From Vitis vinifera (lineage: Eukaryota > Streptophyta > Magnoliopsida > Vitales > Vitaceae), in assembly GCF_030704535.1 (NCBI RefSeq), contig NC_081816.1, positions 9,722,001 to 9,786,000 on the forward strand: a stretch of 64,000 nt of DNA. The letters are read 5' to 3'. Made by a program: the position numbers and the translations under genes. The notes beneath the pieces are model-generated. The model searched no databases and was not told the origin of the DNA. It saw nothing but the letters and a program-made list of their open reading frames with translations. Below, piece after piece: positions 40,049-50,398 of the stretch (its first letter is position 1; every line of letters starts with the position of its first letter).

Positions 40049-41614
40049 AATTAAAAATTTGAGACACTATCACTTTTATGCATAAATAAGAAAATCTCTC
40101 AAAAAAATGCATAAACTTAAACCTCAGCTAGGTACAATTCATGGTGAGGATAAAGGGATATTGACATGTTAGTGCTAGATAATCTTGAGGGTTTTAGATG
40201 ATAGGATCACTAGGTTTTATTTGAGGAGGAGGATGATATGCATAAAGCAAAGGTGTTTTGGAGGAAAAACCCCAAGGCTATGTTTGATTCTTGGAAAATG
40301 TGAGGGAAAATACGAAAGAAAGAAAATATAAAAAAAAAAGAAGGAAAATAAAAAACACATTTAAGGTCAATGAGTTATTTCTATATACTCTTTTAAATTC
40401 ATTTCACTTATTTTAACTCATTTGTATAAAGATTAAATCATTTAAAAACATATAAATTTTTAATTAATTTTAATTCTATTTGATTTTTTTTATTTTTTTT
40501 ATTTTTTTGTATTTTACATCTTACAATCAACAACAAACATAAGAAAATACTGATCCTCAACATTTTTTTCCTTCCCATAGTACTCTCTGAACTAAGCATA
40601 ACTCGAGTTGTTGGGATTAAAGCTTTTCAGAGTTTGTTAAGAACAGACCTTCATATGTCCCATCCACACTTAAGGACTGATTCGCAGAACTTGTTTCCTG
40701 CAAACAGAAAGAGGAAGGATGAGAAGTTAGTATAACTTAAGCTTTCTTCATTGCTTATATGTAAAATTCTAACACGTTATTGTATACCATGGTTCTTTTT
40801 TCTCCACCTTCAGAAGCTGAATTTATTGAAGGCGTCTTAATCTTTTCCCTTGATTTCTTCATGAAAGAGGCCAACGTGGGATCTGTAAGGTCACTGTGTT
40901 GAATCAAGCAAATGTTTTCGACTCTGGCAGATGTTAAATTCCCAGCATTGGGACCGTCTTTCCAGAAGAGAATAAAGTTGCAGAAGCACTCCTCTTCACC
41001 GTCTTCGAATGAATGCTCGTTGTTTTCTACCTATCCAAACAAACCCAGAAGATGAGCTCAGAAAAGAGGAAATTGGCTAATACTTGACAGTAGACACTGA
41101 AATGCTCGGTATGATGCAGTGGTTGGGGATTCTGTATCGATTTTCAACCTGATGGACTTTTTAATTTGGTGCTGCATGAGGAAAATAAATAAATAAATGC
41201 AAACCCCAGATGCTGTTTTCATCTTTGTTTTTTTTTTCCTAGCATTTCTCGGCAGACAAACAGGGATTTCGGGGGAACCTCTTCCACAACAGCGTCGTAG
41301 AAGCGGACATCGTCGTCGTTGAAGGCATGAGAAGCACAAACGGTCATGCACTGGATGACCTTGCCGCACTGGCTGTCCTGAAGCTGCAAGGACACCCGCC
41401 GGAACCTTCGTCCGAAGCTCTCGACGTCGGCGAGAGTGGTGAATTCCCCTGCCTTGAAGACGTCGCTGTAGTCGGAGGAGAAGTCTTCGTACTCGACCGT
41501 GAGAGTTTCACCGCGAAGGACTAAACGGACGGCGTACCAGGCGTCGTCCTCGCCCCGAAATTCCAGGGCAAACTGCTGCGTAGAGGCGGCGGAGGTGGGC
41601 TCTTGAGGTGGCAT
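38404..41614 (-). CDS. SAWADEE-like protein, tandem copy A (intact)
   Basis: Six exons on the minus strand: 41614-41279, 41030-40788, 40697-40649, 39683-39374, 38795-38723, 38580-38404; GT-AG borders, in frame, 395 residues. Residues 1 to about 160 resemble the SAWADEE fold (double tudor-like reader of histone H3 in SHH1): DDAWYAV, VEYEDF, a QLQDSQC strand, FYDAVVEE, then a His-x8-Cys-x-Cys (His118, Cys127, Cys129) like the zinc site of that fold, and ICLIQHS. Residues about 215-315 read as beta-alpha-beta-beta-alpha-beta (YQIIIENM, PEVYIVPSF, GIVIVNG, HMIISPRGR), suggesting an RRM-like domain. The last exon is helical (EEYKRAKRLWDLYMDYRKQ). There is no homeodomain, unlike SHH1. A link to RNA-directed DNA methylation or chromatin reading is inference. 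Intron 3 holds a long TA microsatellite (40002-40046). Confidence 0.85.
40002..40046. repeat. TA microsatellite in copy A intron 3
   Basis: About 22 uninterrupted TA units in the intron between exons 3 and 4 of copy A. Highly likely to vary in length between individuals. Confidence 0.95.
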
Positions 41615-42074
41615 TTTGCAGAGATGATACGGAGAGACACCGAGGGAAAGCTGACTTGAAGGAGTGTCCTTTTCTCTTCCTCTCTCTCTCTCTCTCTATC
41701 TTCTTTTTTTTTTTCTTTCCAACTTAAAGAAGTTATTTATTACTACTACATTTAAAAGTTATCAATCTTCATCTTAAAAGTTGTACATCACTATAGAATT
41801 TATCTTCCATTCTATACTGAGACTTATGAGTCATCATATTTAAAATTACAGTTTCCATTTTGAAACTTAATAAACAATATCTCAAATGAGAGAACGGTGA
41901 TACATTGGAAGCAATTGTTAAAATCTAAAACCATGAAAACATTATCATGGATGATTTCCTCAGTCCCAATCAAAATTTGTTTCCCACAAACACAGGGAGA
42001 GGAAATATGAATACAACAAGATGAGGCAAGACAATAACATATGCTACAAACAAATTAATAGATGAAGTGCAGTA

Positions 42075-42817
42075 CATCTCATGGCTATATTCCTTGTGCT
42101 TTGGCTCCATCCCCACCTTGGGAAGTTGAGTTAATGTAGGCCGTCTCAATTTTGTCCCTTGATTTGGAAAGAGGCCACCTTCGGATCAATACCAGTACTA
42201 TGTTGGATCAAGCATATGTGTCCTACCGTAGCAGATGTCAGGTTCCCAACATTGGGACCATGTTGCCAGTTTAAAATGAAGTTGCACAAGCATTTCTCCT
42301 CTCCACTCTCAAAATTGGTGCTCTTTATGTTGTACCTATGATAGCAAATTACCAAAAAATTAAGCTTAGAAAATATGAAATTAATGGTTAATTAACCCTA
42401 TAATGCCCTCTAAATTAGGATTCTTAGGGATTCTTTTCATCCTCTTTTTGTCCTTATTTCCTACAAGGACTTCATATATACCTTTTCCACAATGGCGTCG
42501 TAGAAGCAAAGATCATCCTCTGCAAAGGCATGAGAAGCACAAATTGTCATGCACCCCACAAACTTAATGCACTCATTGTCCTGAAGCTGTAGGGACACCT
42601 TTCGGAATCTCCATCCAAAGCTCTCAACATCGTCAAGATTCATAAATTCAGCAGCCTTGAAGAAATCATCATAGTCGGCAGAAAAGCGCTCATACTTGAT
42701 AATCAGAGTTTTACCATGGAGGAGTAAACGGATGGCATACCAAGCATCATCATCAGCTTGAAATTCAAGGGGGAATTGCTGTGAAGATAGGGTGGAGGTA
42801 GATTTTCGAGGTGCCAT
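42075..42817 (-). pseudogene. SAWADEE-like copy B, broken two-exon remnant
   Basis: Exon 1 (42817-42482) is intact and 336 bases long, the same as in copies A and C, and 60-70% similar to A by eye (DDAWYAI, QLQDNEC, FYDAIVEK). Exon 2 starts at 42335 after a normal AG. It has one extra base just after the His codon (42318-42320) compared with A and C: 43 instead of 42 bases before the first zinc-site Cys codon. Spliced normally it meets TGA at 42309-42311. A 5-base deletion follows further down, at the CTCTTTCC site near 42170. Homology fades near 42075 and exons 3-6 are absent. A truncated protein of about 120 residues is the most that could be made. Confidence 0.8.
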
Positions 42818-45132
42818 TTTGTATATACTAAGAGGGAGAAAGATGAAGAGGGGGCAAAACCTGGGAGAGAAAGAGGAAGAGAGAGATTAATGGAAAGTTT
42901 TTGTTTGTTTGTTTGTTCCTTCTTTGAAGCTTTACCAAATAGGCACAATAATGACATGGATTATGTAGATTGTATTTTATGATATTTAAATCATAGAATT
43001 AAATTAGCGGTGTACTAAATGAGAAGCTAAATCTTTTTAGAAATAATGAAAATGAAAATTCATTGAGATAATTATTTAATTGCTTCAATAATACAAGAGA
43101 CTGGGGCACCCTTCCAAACCTTGATAGAAAATTATCCATTTTTCAATCTAAAATTGAGCAAGCCAAATTAGCATTTCTCATTCCCATCCCAAACAATTAA
43201 AAGGAAAAACGATCTCCTCCTATTTTTTTATCAATTAAACAAAGAGAACAATAATGATAATGGTAGTACATGCAACAAAAATAACAATAGAAAAGGTAAA
43301 CATATCTATAAATTTGGATAAGATGAAACTTAAATTTGGAGTGAGATTTGGGAAAGCGACAATAGCAATGATATAAAAGAGAACAAGAAAATTACATTCA
43401 GAATGAGATTTGCAAACTTTAGTGAAAATAATTGAGAGCATTAAGGTAAACATACCTATTCTATAATATCCAACCCCTAGCCCAAGGATGACAAAATTAC
43501 AATACCCCTAATATTCTAACCAAAATATAGATATATAACATGGAGGTATGATATATAAAAAGGGATAAAAATCATCAAAATCTCCACAAAACATCATTGA
43601 AAAACCCTCAAACATATTTAAGGAAAATATCAACATGACTATTGGAGCTTACTAGTATTGTTTACGGCGGTAACTTTTGATCTTCAATGGCTAGTTTGAC
43701 ATCCAACACCCAATTTGTCCTCCAATGACTAGTATGACATTCAATGGCTAGTTTAACCTCTTAATTTGACATCCAACAGCTGATTTTGATGCCCAAATTC
43801 ATATAAATAAAGCCCCTCTCTTATTCTTCTCTCATTTAACTCTCATTTCTCATGTTTCCCCCATTTGGCTTCCTTGCCTAGTTTTCCTCTTAATTCTTTT
43901 CATCTCCCTCTCTCTCTCACCCACTCAAAAAGTTACTAATCTTCTAATCTTAATTGACTGATTATATAACATTTGTTTTTATTATTTTACTTCATTCAAT
44001 TTATTGCATAACAATCTAGTTATCATATCATATAACATACCATATTAAGATGCATTTTACAAGTTTTACTTCCATATTAATATTTAATATTCACTTTGAA
44101 ATTCATAATTGTGATTATGGCACATTATATTATTAACCAATCACATTAACTTTATTAGTATATCTTATTTTAGTGAAAAAAAAATGAATTTTAATTTATA
44201 TGTTATTGATTGTTTCATTATTTATTTCAAAATTTTATCCAAAATTTCATATTTTGAGGTCAAAATCTTTCATATTTTTTATCAACATCAATATCGATAT
44301 CAATATTTGCATTGATATCTTTTTTGGCCGTTTTGGCAGTGGGTGTATAGGTTTTGTATACGTTGAGTCGCTTTTTTGGCACCTCTTTTTATATTAGATC
44401 TTTTCTTACCTATCAAAAAAAAAATATTTGCATTGATATCGACATTTTCACTCTTGGTCTAGCCCCCAAGAAAAGGGGGTCCTTGGAGGGAGCAAGCTAG
44501 CTTTGTGGGTCATTGTGCCAAGCAAAAAAGAACAACAAAAGTGGTAGCAAATTCAATAATAACATATGAGTTGACAAGATGACAGGAAGAGGAATAAATT
44601 GATTTAGTTTATGGTGAGACATAGGAAACTAACAAGGGTGATAAAAGAAAAAAGAAATCAAATTGAGTGTGGTTTTGCAAGTTTAGATGTACTAGGTAAA
44701 ATTGTAATATATCTAGTTATACAAGTGATCTTATATAGTACCCTTAGTCAAAATCCAAGCGCAATTACTCTCAACATGTTGATTGTGGAGTAGGGGAGAG
44801 CCAGAGCCTGAGATTTCTCTCACTACTTATACACATAAAAGATACTTCCTTTGTTTCTCTTTCCCTTCATACTTTCCCTGATAAAACATGACTCCTGGAT
44901 CCAGTGCATGTTGCCAATCCAAGAGGATCAGCGAGAACTCAGACACCTTTTTTGTGTATCCCACAACATGAGCAGAACAAGTATTAAGAGACACAACAGA
45001 GAGAATCCAATGAACACGTGCTGACTTGATTGGAAGTACCATATTACAGCAGTTGTTAAACCAAACAGAAAATGAGCAATTACCTCAATGCAGGAACGTT
45101 TGGTTAAGACAAAACTTGAAATGTTTAATCTT
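42818..45132. other. Intergenic spacer between copies B and C
   Basis: The 5' flank of copy B and the 3' flank of copy C. It contains a truncated LINE (44320-44423). The 43640-43860 stretch has repeated GGCTAGTTTGACATCCAA-type words. No gene is supported; the short frames have no domains. Confidence 0.5.
44320..44423 (+). mobile_element. 5'-truncated LINE insertion, 104 bp
   Basis: A perfect 17-bp target duplication, ATATTTGCATTGATATC, flanks it at 44303-44319 and 44424-44440. The insert ends in a poly(A) tail (TACCTATC then A-run). Its body resembles the 3' end of plant LINEs (GTTTTGTATACGTTGAGTCG, then GGCACCTCTTTTTATA). Only the extreme 3' end was inserted, as is typical of target-primed reverse transcription. 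Confidence 0.9.
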
Positions 45133-48100
45133 TCACTTGCAGCTCGCAGCTGAGCCAAACAGCTCAGAATTTTCTTCCTCCAAAGCTAGGTGATTTTTCA
45201 GTTTCTCTTGACTGTTTTTGAATTCCATGAATGAATCCCTGAGCTGCTTAGCTCTCTGGTATTCATCACTACTCGAATGGACAATCTTTAACCCAATGCC
45301 TCTTCTAATATTTCTATTCTGCAAATTGTATATGTCAAAATTAGTGACTGATGAAATAGAGGTTGAGGTCAACCATTGAGACTAATGCAAAACCCAATTA
45401 AGTGGTGACCAGAAATATTTAATTGAAAAAGTGTTAGAATAAAAAGAATGGAATTTGTTTAGCATAGACATTAAAAGAGTTTTCTGGAGGAGCCAATAAC
45501 ATTTTATCTTCATCCAGGCCAGTCAGTGGCAGAGGCAAAGGCAAAATAGAACAAATTTATTATAATTATTTTTTTTTTTGGGGGGGGGGGGGGAGGTGAG
45601 CTAGGGGCAATTGTCTATCTGAAATGAAAATTTAGCTTCATGATTAGGCCTTTTTTGCCTTTAGATCAGAGAGCCTGGGTTCAAACATAACTTGAAGTAA
45701 CATGTTGTTTCATTTTTTCTGGGGGGGCACTTGCCCCATCTGGGCACATGCTGGCTCTGCAAGTGAGGCCAGTCCTGAAGAGCAAATAAGAACACATTGC
45801 CAAGGGTAAACATGCTGTCCATTTCATTATACAGCTAATCTAGGATAGTGGTAAACCATGGCCTATGATGATGAGCAACAAGGTAATACCAAAAGATGCA
45901 GTACAATGGGAATGCAACAGCACAGCGAGGATTTCCTCTATCAATACAACTTTAACCCTTCACCTACTACAAATTAAGAATAATATAATGATACAGAACT
46001 TACCCCAGATCTTGGTAGCAAGAGCCTGGTCAATGTTCCCAATCTTGGTACTTTATCAGTTATCACCCATGGCCTGAAGACAATGAACAAAGTGTTAAAT
46101 TGATTGGAAAAGCTAAATCATAGGCAGTTTATTATCAGAAGGATCAAAAGTGCAAGTATGAGCCACTTGTAGAAGCTAAAACACTCAACAATGTGGTAGG
46201 AGAGTGACATAAGATTCTAAAACCACAACTAATTCGGCAAAATATAAGTCTTAAATGCTATACTGAACATATCTACAATTCTCAAACAATAGTGAATTCA
46301 GTTCATCTAATATGCATAGCCTAAACCTTCTCCCCAGTACTATAATGAGTAACTAATTTTTTTTCTTAAAATAATCCCTGATACAGAAGTGTACAGCAAT
46401 GATATAGTGTCTGAGAAAAAGAAACATGGAAGGGCAATATATAACCAACTCTGTCAACTTTAGCTAAAACATCAAGCCCCATATACTTCTATTTCTTTCA
46501 TCTAGAACTAAACACTTATTTTGTTTTTTGATATGAAGAAAATTTGATGATGGAAAACTATATAAAGAATTTCTATAGCTAGTATAGAAAACGAGGAAAA
46601 TTTATAATAGGAAAATTATTTCAAGTAAATTTTTCTCAGCTATAATCAAACAGAACAAGAAGGAAACGACAAGTACTCATTAATCTAAGATGAAGCAACA
46701 AAAATGCAAATTGGTTATAAGAAGAGGTAGGTGGCACCTTTAAATTCAAGAAGAGTCATTGAAAAAGTGAAGCAAGCAAGTTACATATATGAGCAGGAAA
46801 CGGTAATGAATTGTAGAATATGTACAGAAACTGACATGGAGAGCACCAATACATGCATGAGAACAATACACCTCAATCAATAGATTAGCTCAAGAAGTGT
46901 TAGTATGATGGACAAAAGAAGATACAACTAATACAAAAGGGTTAAAGTTTTAATGAATTGAAGGGCATCAAAATAAAGCAATCCAAAACATACATCTGGT
47001 GAGTGATGAGTACGGCTTCCATTCAATTTGATCAAAAAACATTGTAGATGAGACAATCAATTCCTTGAAAAAACATTAAGCTCTAAACCAACAATTAAAA
47101 CCCTTCCAAGATTAGAAATAGTAATATTGTGATGCATAAATAAGACAGAGATGCAGCAAACATATACCTTCCTCTTGAGGATATAATGATTTGATTAGGA
47201 TCACACAAAAAATCCCTTAACTGCTTAAGTTCTTCTTTGTCATTTCCCATGACAACTGCCCATGTATATGACTTTAATAACAAACTCTGATAAATGTACA
47301 CTTCAGGTGATATATGTATTTTTTCACGTATGAAGCCTGCAATATTTGCTGACGATAATTCTTCCTCCAAATTTTCAATTACTATAACATATTGTCCAAA
47401 AAGTTCTTCCATGCTATTGAGAGCATTCCCGAGGTTGCCAATTTCTTCGATATTTCTCATAAAAGAACTCCCCACCAGATATTTATCGTCAATCACTTTG
47501 TGAAGATTGCTAATCCTCCCTGATATTAAGGAAAGGAGGGAGAAAAAATGAGAAAAAATATAGATAATTAAAACTAGGCCATGAAATCTTGTAGCATTGT
47601 AATATGATAAAATAATTTCTGCTTGCTGTTTTTGTGTGTAACTAATTGAACTAATTAACAGATATGCATGAATAGGAAAAGCTTTAAAATATAATGATAA
47701 ATTGCCTAAAAGGAATATAAGGAAAGAGTACGTGAGGCTAAATCCAAGGCTTAATATGACCTGCATCACAAGCTAGGTGCCATGCATGTATGATAGAACA
47801 AAAAGACCTGTACGAACTGGCCAGCATAAAGAAATGAAAGGTAGAGACCTAGACAATATTAAGGATTTTAAAGGTCAGGATCAGTGAGCCAAAGATATAC
47901 AATGATGATGTATAAATAATAGGCGGAAGAAGAGAAAAGGAAAAAAATCAAGGAGACGAGCAACCCGAGTTGTCGGGCTTAAAGCTCTCTAGGATTGAAG
48001 ATTAATTTATCGCATGCAGGAACAAACCTTCAAAAGAACCTCCCTTGTTTTCACACTGCTGCAAATAACGAGTTTCCTACAAACAGGCAGAGGAAGTATA

Positions 48101-49464
48101 AATGCTACAGGATTATACAAACAAAACCATGTGCAGTTTGGTTCAAACTTTTCACAGCATGTAACAACATATCCTATACCTTGAGTCTCTGTTCACAAAG
48201 TGGTGACACACCCGGATTCAAGAAATGGATTCTACTTTGACCTGTATCACCTGCACCTGCTGCAGCATCATGTCTAGAAGTTGAAGCAGGACAAAATGAG
48301 GTCTTTCCAATTATCTCCATTGACCTCTCCAGGAAAGAATCCACTTTTGGATCAGTGTCTGCAGTAAATTGGAGGAGGCAAATGTCTGCAGCTCTGCAAC
48401 ATGTCAAATTCCCTGCACTGGGACCATGCAGCCAGTGAAGCAAAAAGTTGCAGCAGCATACCTCTATTCCATTTTCAAATGTGTGATCTTGACGCTCCAC
48501 CTATCAAACAAACCGAAAATGAAGTCACAAAAGAGGAAATATATCAATTAAAAACAAATACTCAAAACATGAAGTTTTCTCAAAAATAGAAAGTTTGGGC
48601 GTCGAACTGCTCAAAATACAAGTTTCATACAACACCAGGCCAAGCAGTTGTCAAATTAGACCAATTACCTCGTTCTTAGAGAACATTTGAGACGGGGAAA
48701 AAAGCTTTCTAATGCTTGAATAGTGTTTTCACTTTTAAGAATCCAGAAAATCATTTCAAGTAATTACAATCACTTCATAGGTGATTATTTCAAAAATCAT
48801 TTTTTTTTGGTAATATAATACGTTATTCTTAAACAGAAAATGCAAGATTTAGACCTAATAGACCTATCAGTAATGAAAATGTCGGGCGTTTTCATCAGTA
48901 CTATCCTTGCAGTGCGGTGAAAGAAATATCACTACCAGCGTAAAGACTCACTTTCTCAAACAAATTTTCAGACGAAAATTGAATCAACTTTTTAATCAAA
49001 AACATCTAGCCAAGAAAACGAAACGATATAGATAAAAGCCTTTCTTTTATTGCTGTGATTTCTCGGCAACCAAACAGGGAATTAGAAGAAGCTCAAAAAG
49101 CGAGACAATGCCGAGAGATTGAAACAACCTCTTCGATGATGGCCTCGTAGAATCGAACATCATCGTATCCCGAGCGACAAGCAGCTAAAACCCTCATGCA
49201 TGGCACAACCTTCTGACACTCGTCGTCCTGAAGCTGCAGAGACGACGGGCGAAACCGCCGCGCGAAACTTTCGAGGTCGTCAAGAGTCGTGAAGTGAGTG
49301 GGCTTGAAGACTTCGTGGTCGTCGGAGGATAAGAGGCAGTAGTTGACGGTGAGAGCGTCATCGTTAAGCTCCAACAGCACGTTGTACCAGGCACCGTCGT
49401 CGGCCTGGAATTCGAATTTGGAGAGAGGTGGAGCAACGACGGAGCTAGGGTTTGAGGAGGCCAT
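45133..49464 (-). CDS. SAWADEE-like protein, tandem copy C (intact)
   Basis: Six exons on the minus strand: 49464-49129, 48500-48180, 48076-48028, 47519-47168, 46073-46004, 45318-45133; GT-AG borders, in frame, 437 residues. The layout equals copy A: exon 1 is 336 bases and exon 3 is 49 bases in both. The SAWADEE-like part shows DDGAWYNV, a QLQDDEC strand, FYEAIIEE, and His118 followed by CCC at 127-129. The RRM-like part (YVIVIENL, PEVYIYQSL, WAVVMGN, QIIISSRGRPWV) is well conserved. The C-terminal exon has DEYQRAKQLRDSFMEF followed by a Glu-rich coiled coil. Exon 2 is 78 bases longer than in A and carries a Cys/Ser/Gly-rich insert. Intron 5 contains a hAT-like MITE. Function by analogy only: a possible chromatin reader. 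Confidence 0.85.
45524..45765 (-). mobile_element. hAT-like MITE in copy C intron 5, 242 bp
   Basis: A perfect 8-bp target duplication, AGGCCAGT, lies at 45516-45523 and 45766-45773. The ends are CAGTGGCAGAGGCA and, as reverse complement of the right end, CACTTGCAGAGCCA; the CAGNGGCNGAGCCA pattern is a familiar hAT terminus. Inside is an 11-T run followed by 14 G (45569-45593). No coding capacity. Confidence 0.88.
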
Positions 49465-50398
49465 TCTCTCACAGAAGAATAGAAGACGAGCAAAGGTTCT
49501 TTCAGAAAGGGAATTTCAAAGGTTTGGCGCTATTTGGTGCTTGTAAACTGCTAGAGAGAGAGACTGCTGTGCTGACTGCTGGCAGAGAGTGATAGAAAAA
49601 AGAGAGAAGAAAATATTGTAATTTGTATGTCTCCATCTCTTATAAGCATTAAGTGATTTTAAAAAATTAAATATTTAATTTTTGATCATATTCTAATTTT
49701 TTTTAATCTACAGATATCATTTTTCTTCATATTTTTTAGTACTTTACTACTACCAAATGTAATTTAATTATTTTTTTCACATTATTTTATGGCAAGAAGA
49801 TTGTTTTTTTAATATATTTTTTTATTTTCTTAAATGCTTTTCAAAAACCAAACGTGATATGAGTTTTTTATTTTTTTTTTTGGTTTCTTATAATAAATTG
49901 GGAAAATAAGAGAAATAGAAAAATTAATATTAATTGCATTCATCTTATGGCTTCATGCCCATTAAAAAAAAGAACTTTTTTTTGGGAAAAAAAAAATTGT
50001 TTAATCGGACCTGGCCATGGCCCAAGTATGATATTGATGGGCCGTCTACTGTAAATGAGAATCACGCCAAGCCCACAACAAGCTAAGACCAACATCAAAA
50101 CATTCCCACCGTGAAGTCCAGAAATCTGACCCAAATCCTTCTTGCCAAACAATTTGACTAGGAGTCTCAACATCATTCAAGACCCATGTGTAAACAGCTT
50201 AATTTAACCTCATTATCCACTCAACATATTCATGCTTAAGAATTTTATTGAATACAGTGATCCACTCCAATGCAGGTTTGGACACAAAACCTTACTGTAT
50301 AATAAACTCAAAAAGGAGTTAAGGGAAGGAGGATCATATGGCTGTGATAATAGTTAACTTCATCTGCTGCCAGTTACAACAAGGAGGCTCTCTTGAAC
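49465..50398. other. Spacer between copy C promoter and IGPS 3' end
   Basis: The copy C promoter lies from 49465 to about 49700, with a GA-rich leader (about 49550-49610). The 3' flank of the IGPS gene occupies the right part. T-runs at 49690-49990. No gene is supported. Confidence 0.5.

Noticed and set aside
45640-45720. tRNA/SINE-like B box (GGGTTCAAAC)
   Set aside because: No matching A box or cloverleaf, and it lies inside an element with clear hAT-type ends and an 8-base duplication.
47095-47769. 224-codon minus-strand frame
   Set aside because: Only the middle (47168-47519) is coding, as exon 4 of copy C; the rest is open intron sequence rich in Leu and Ile by composition.
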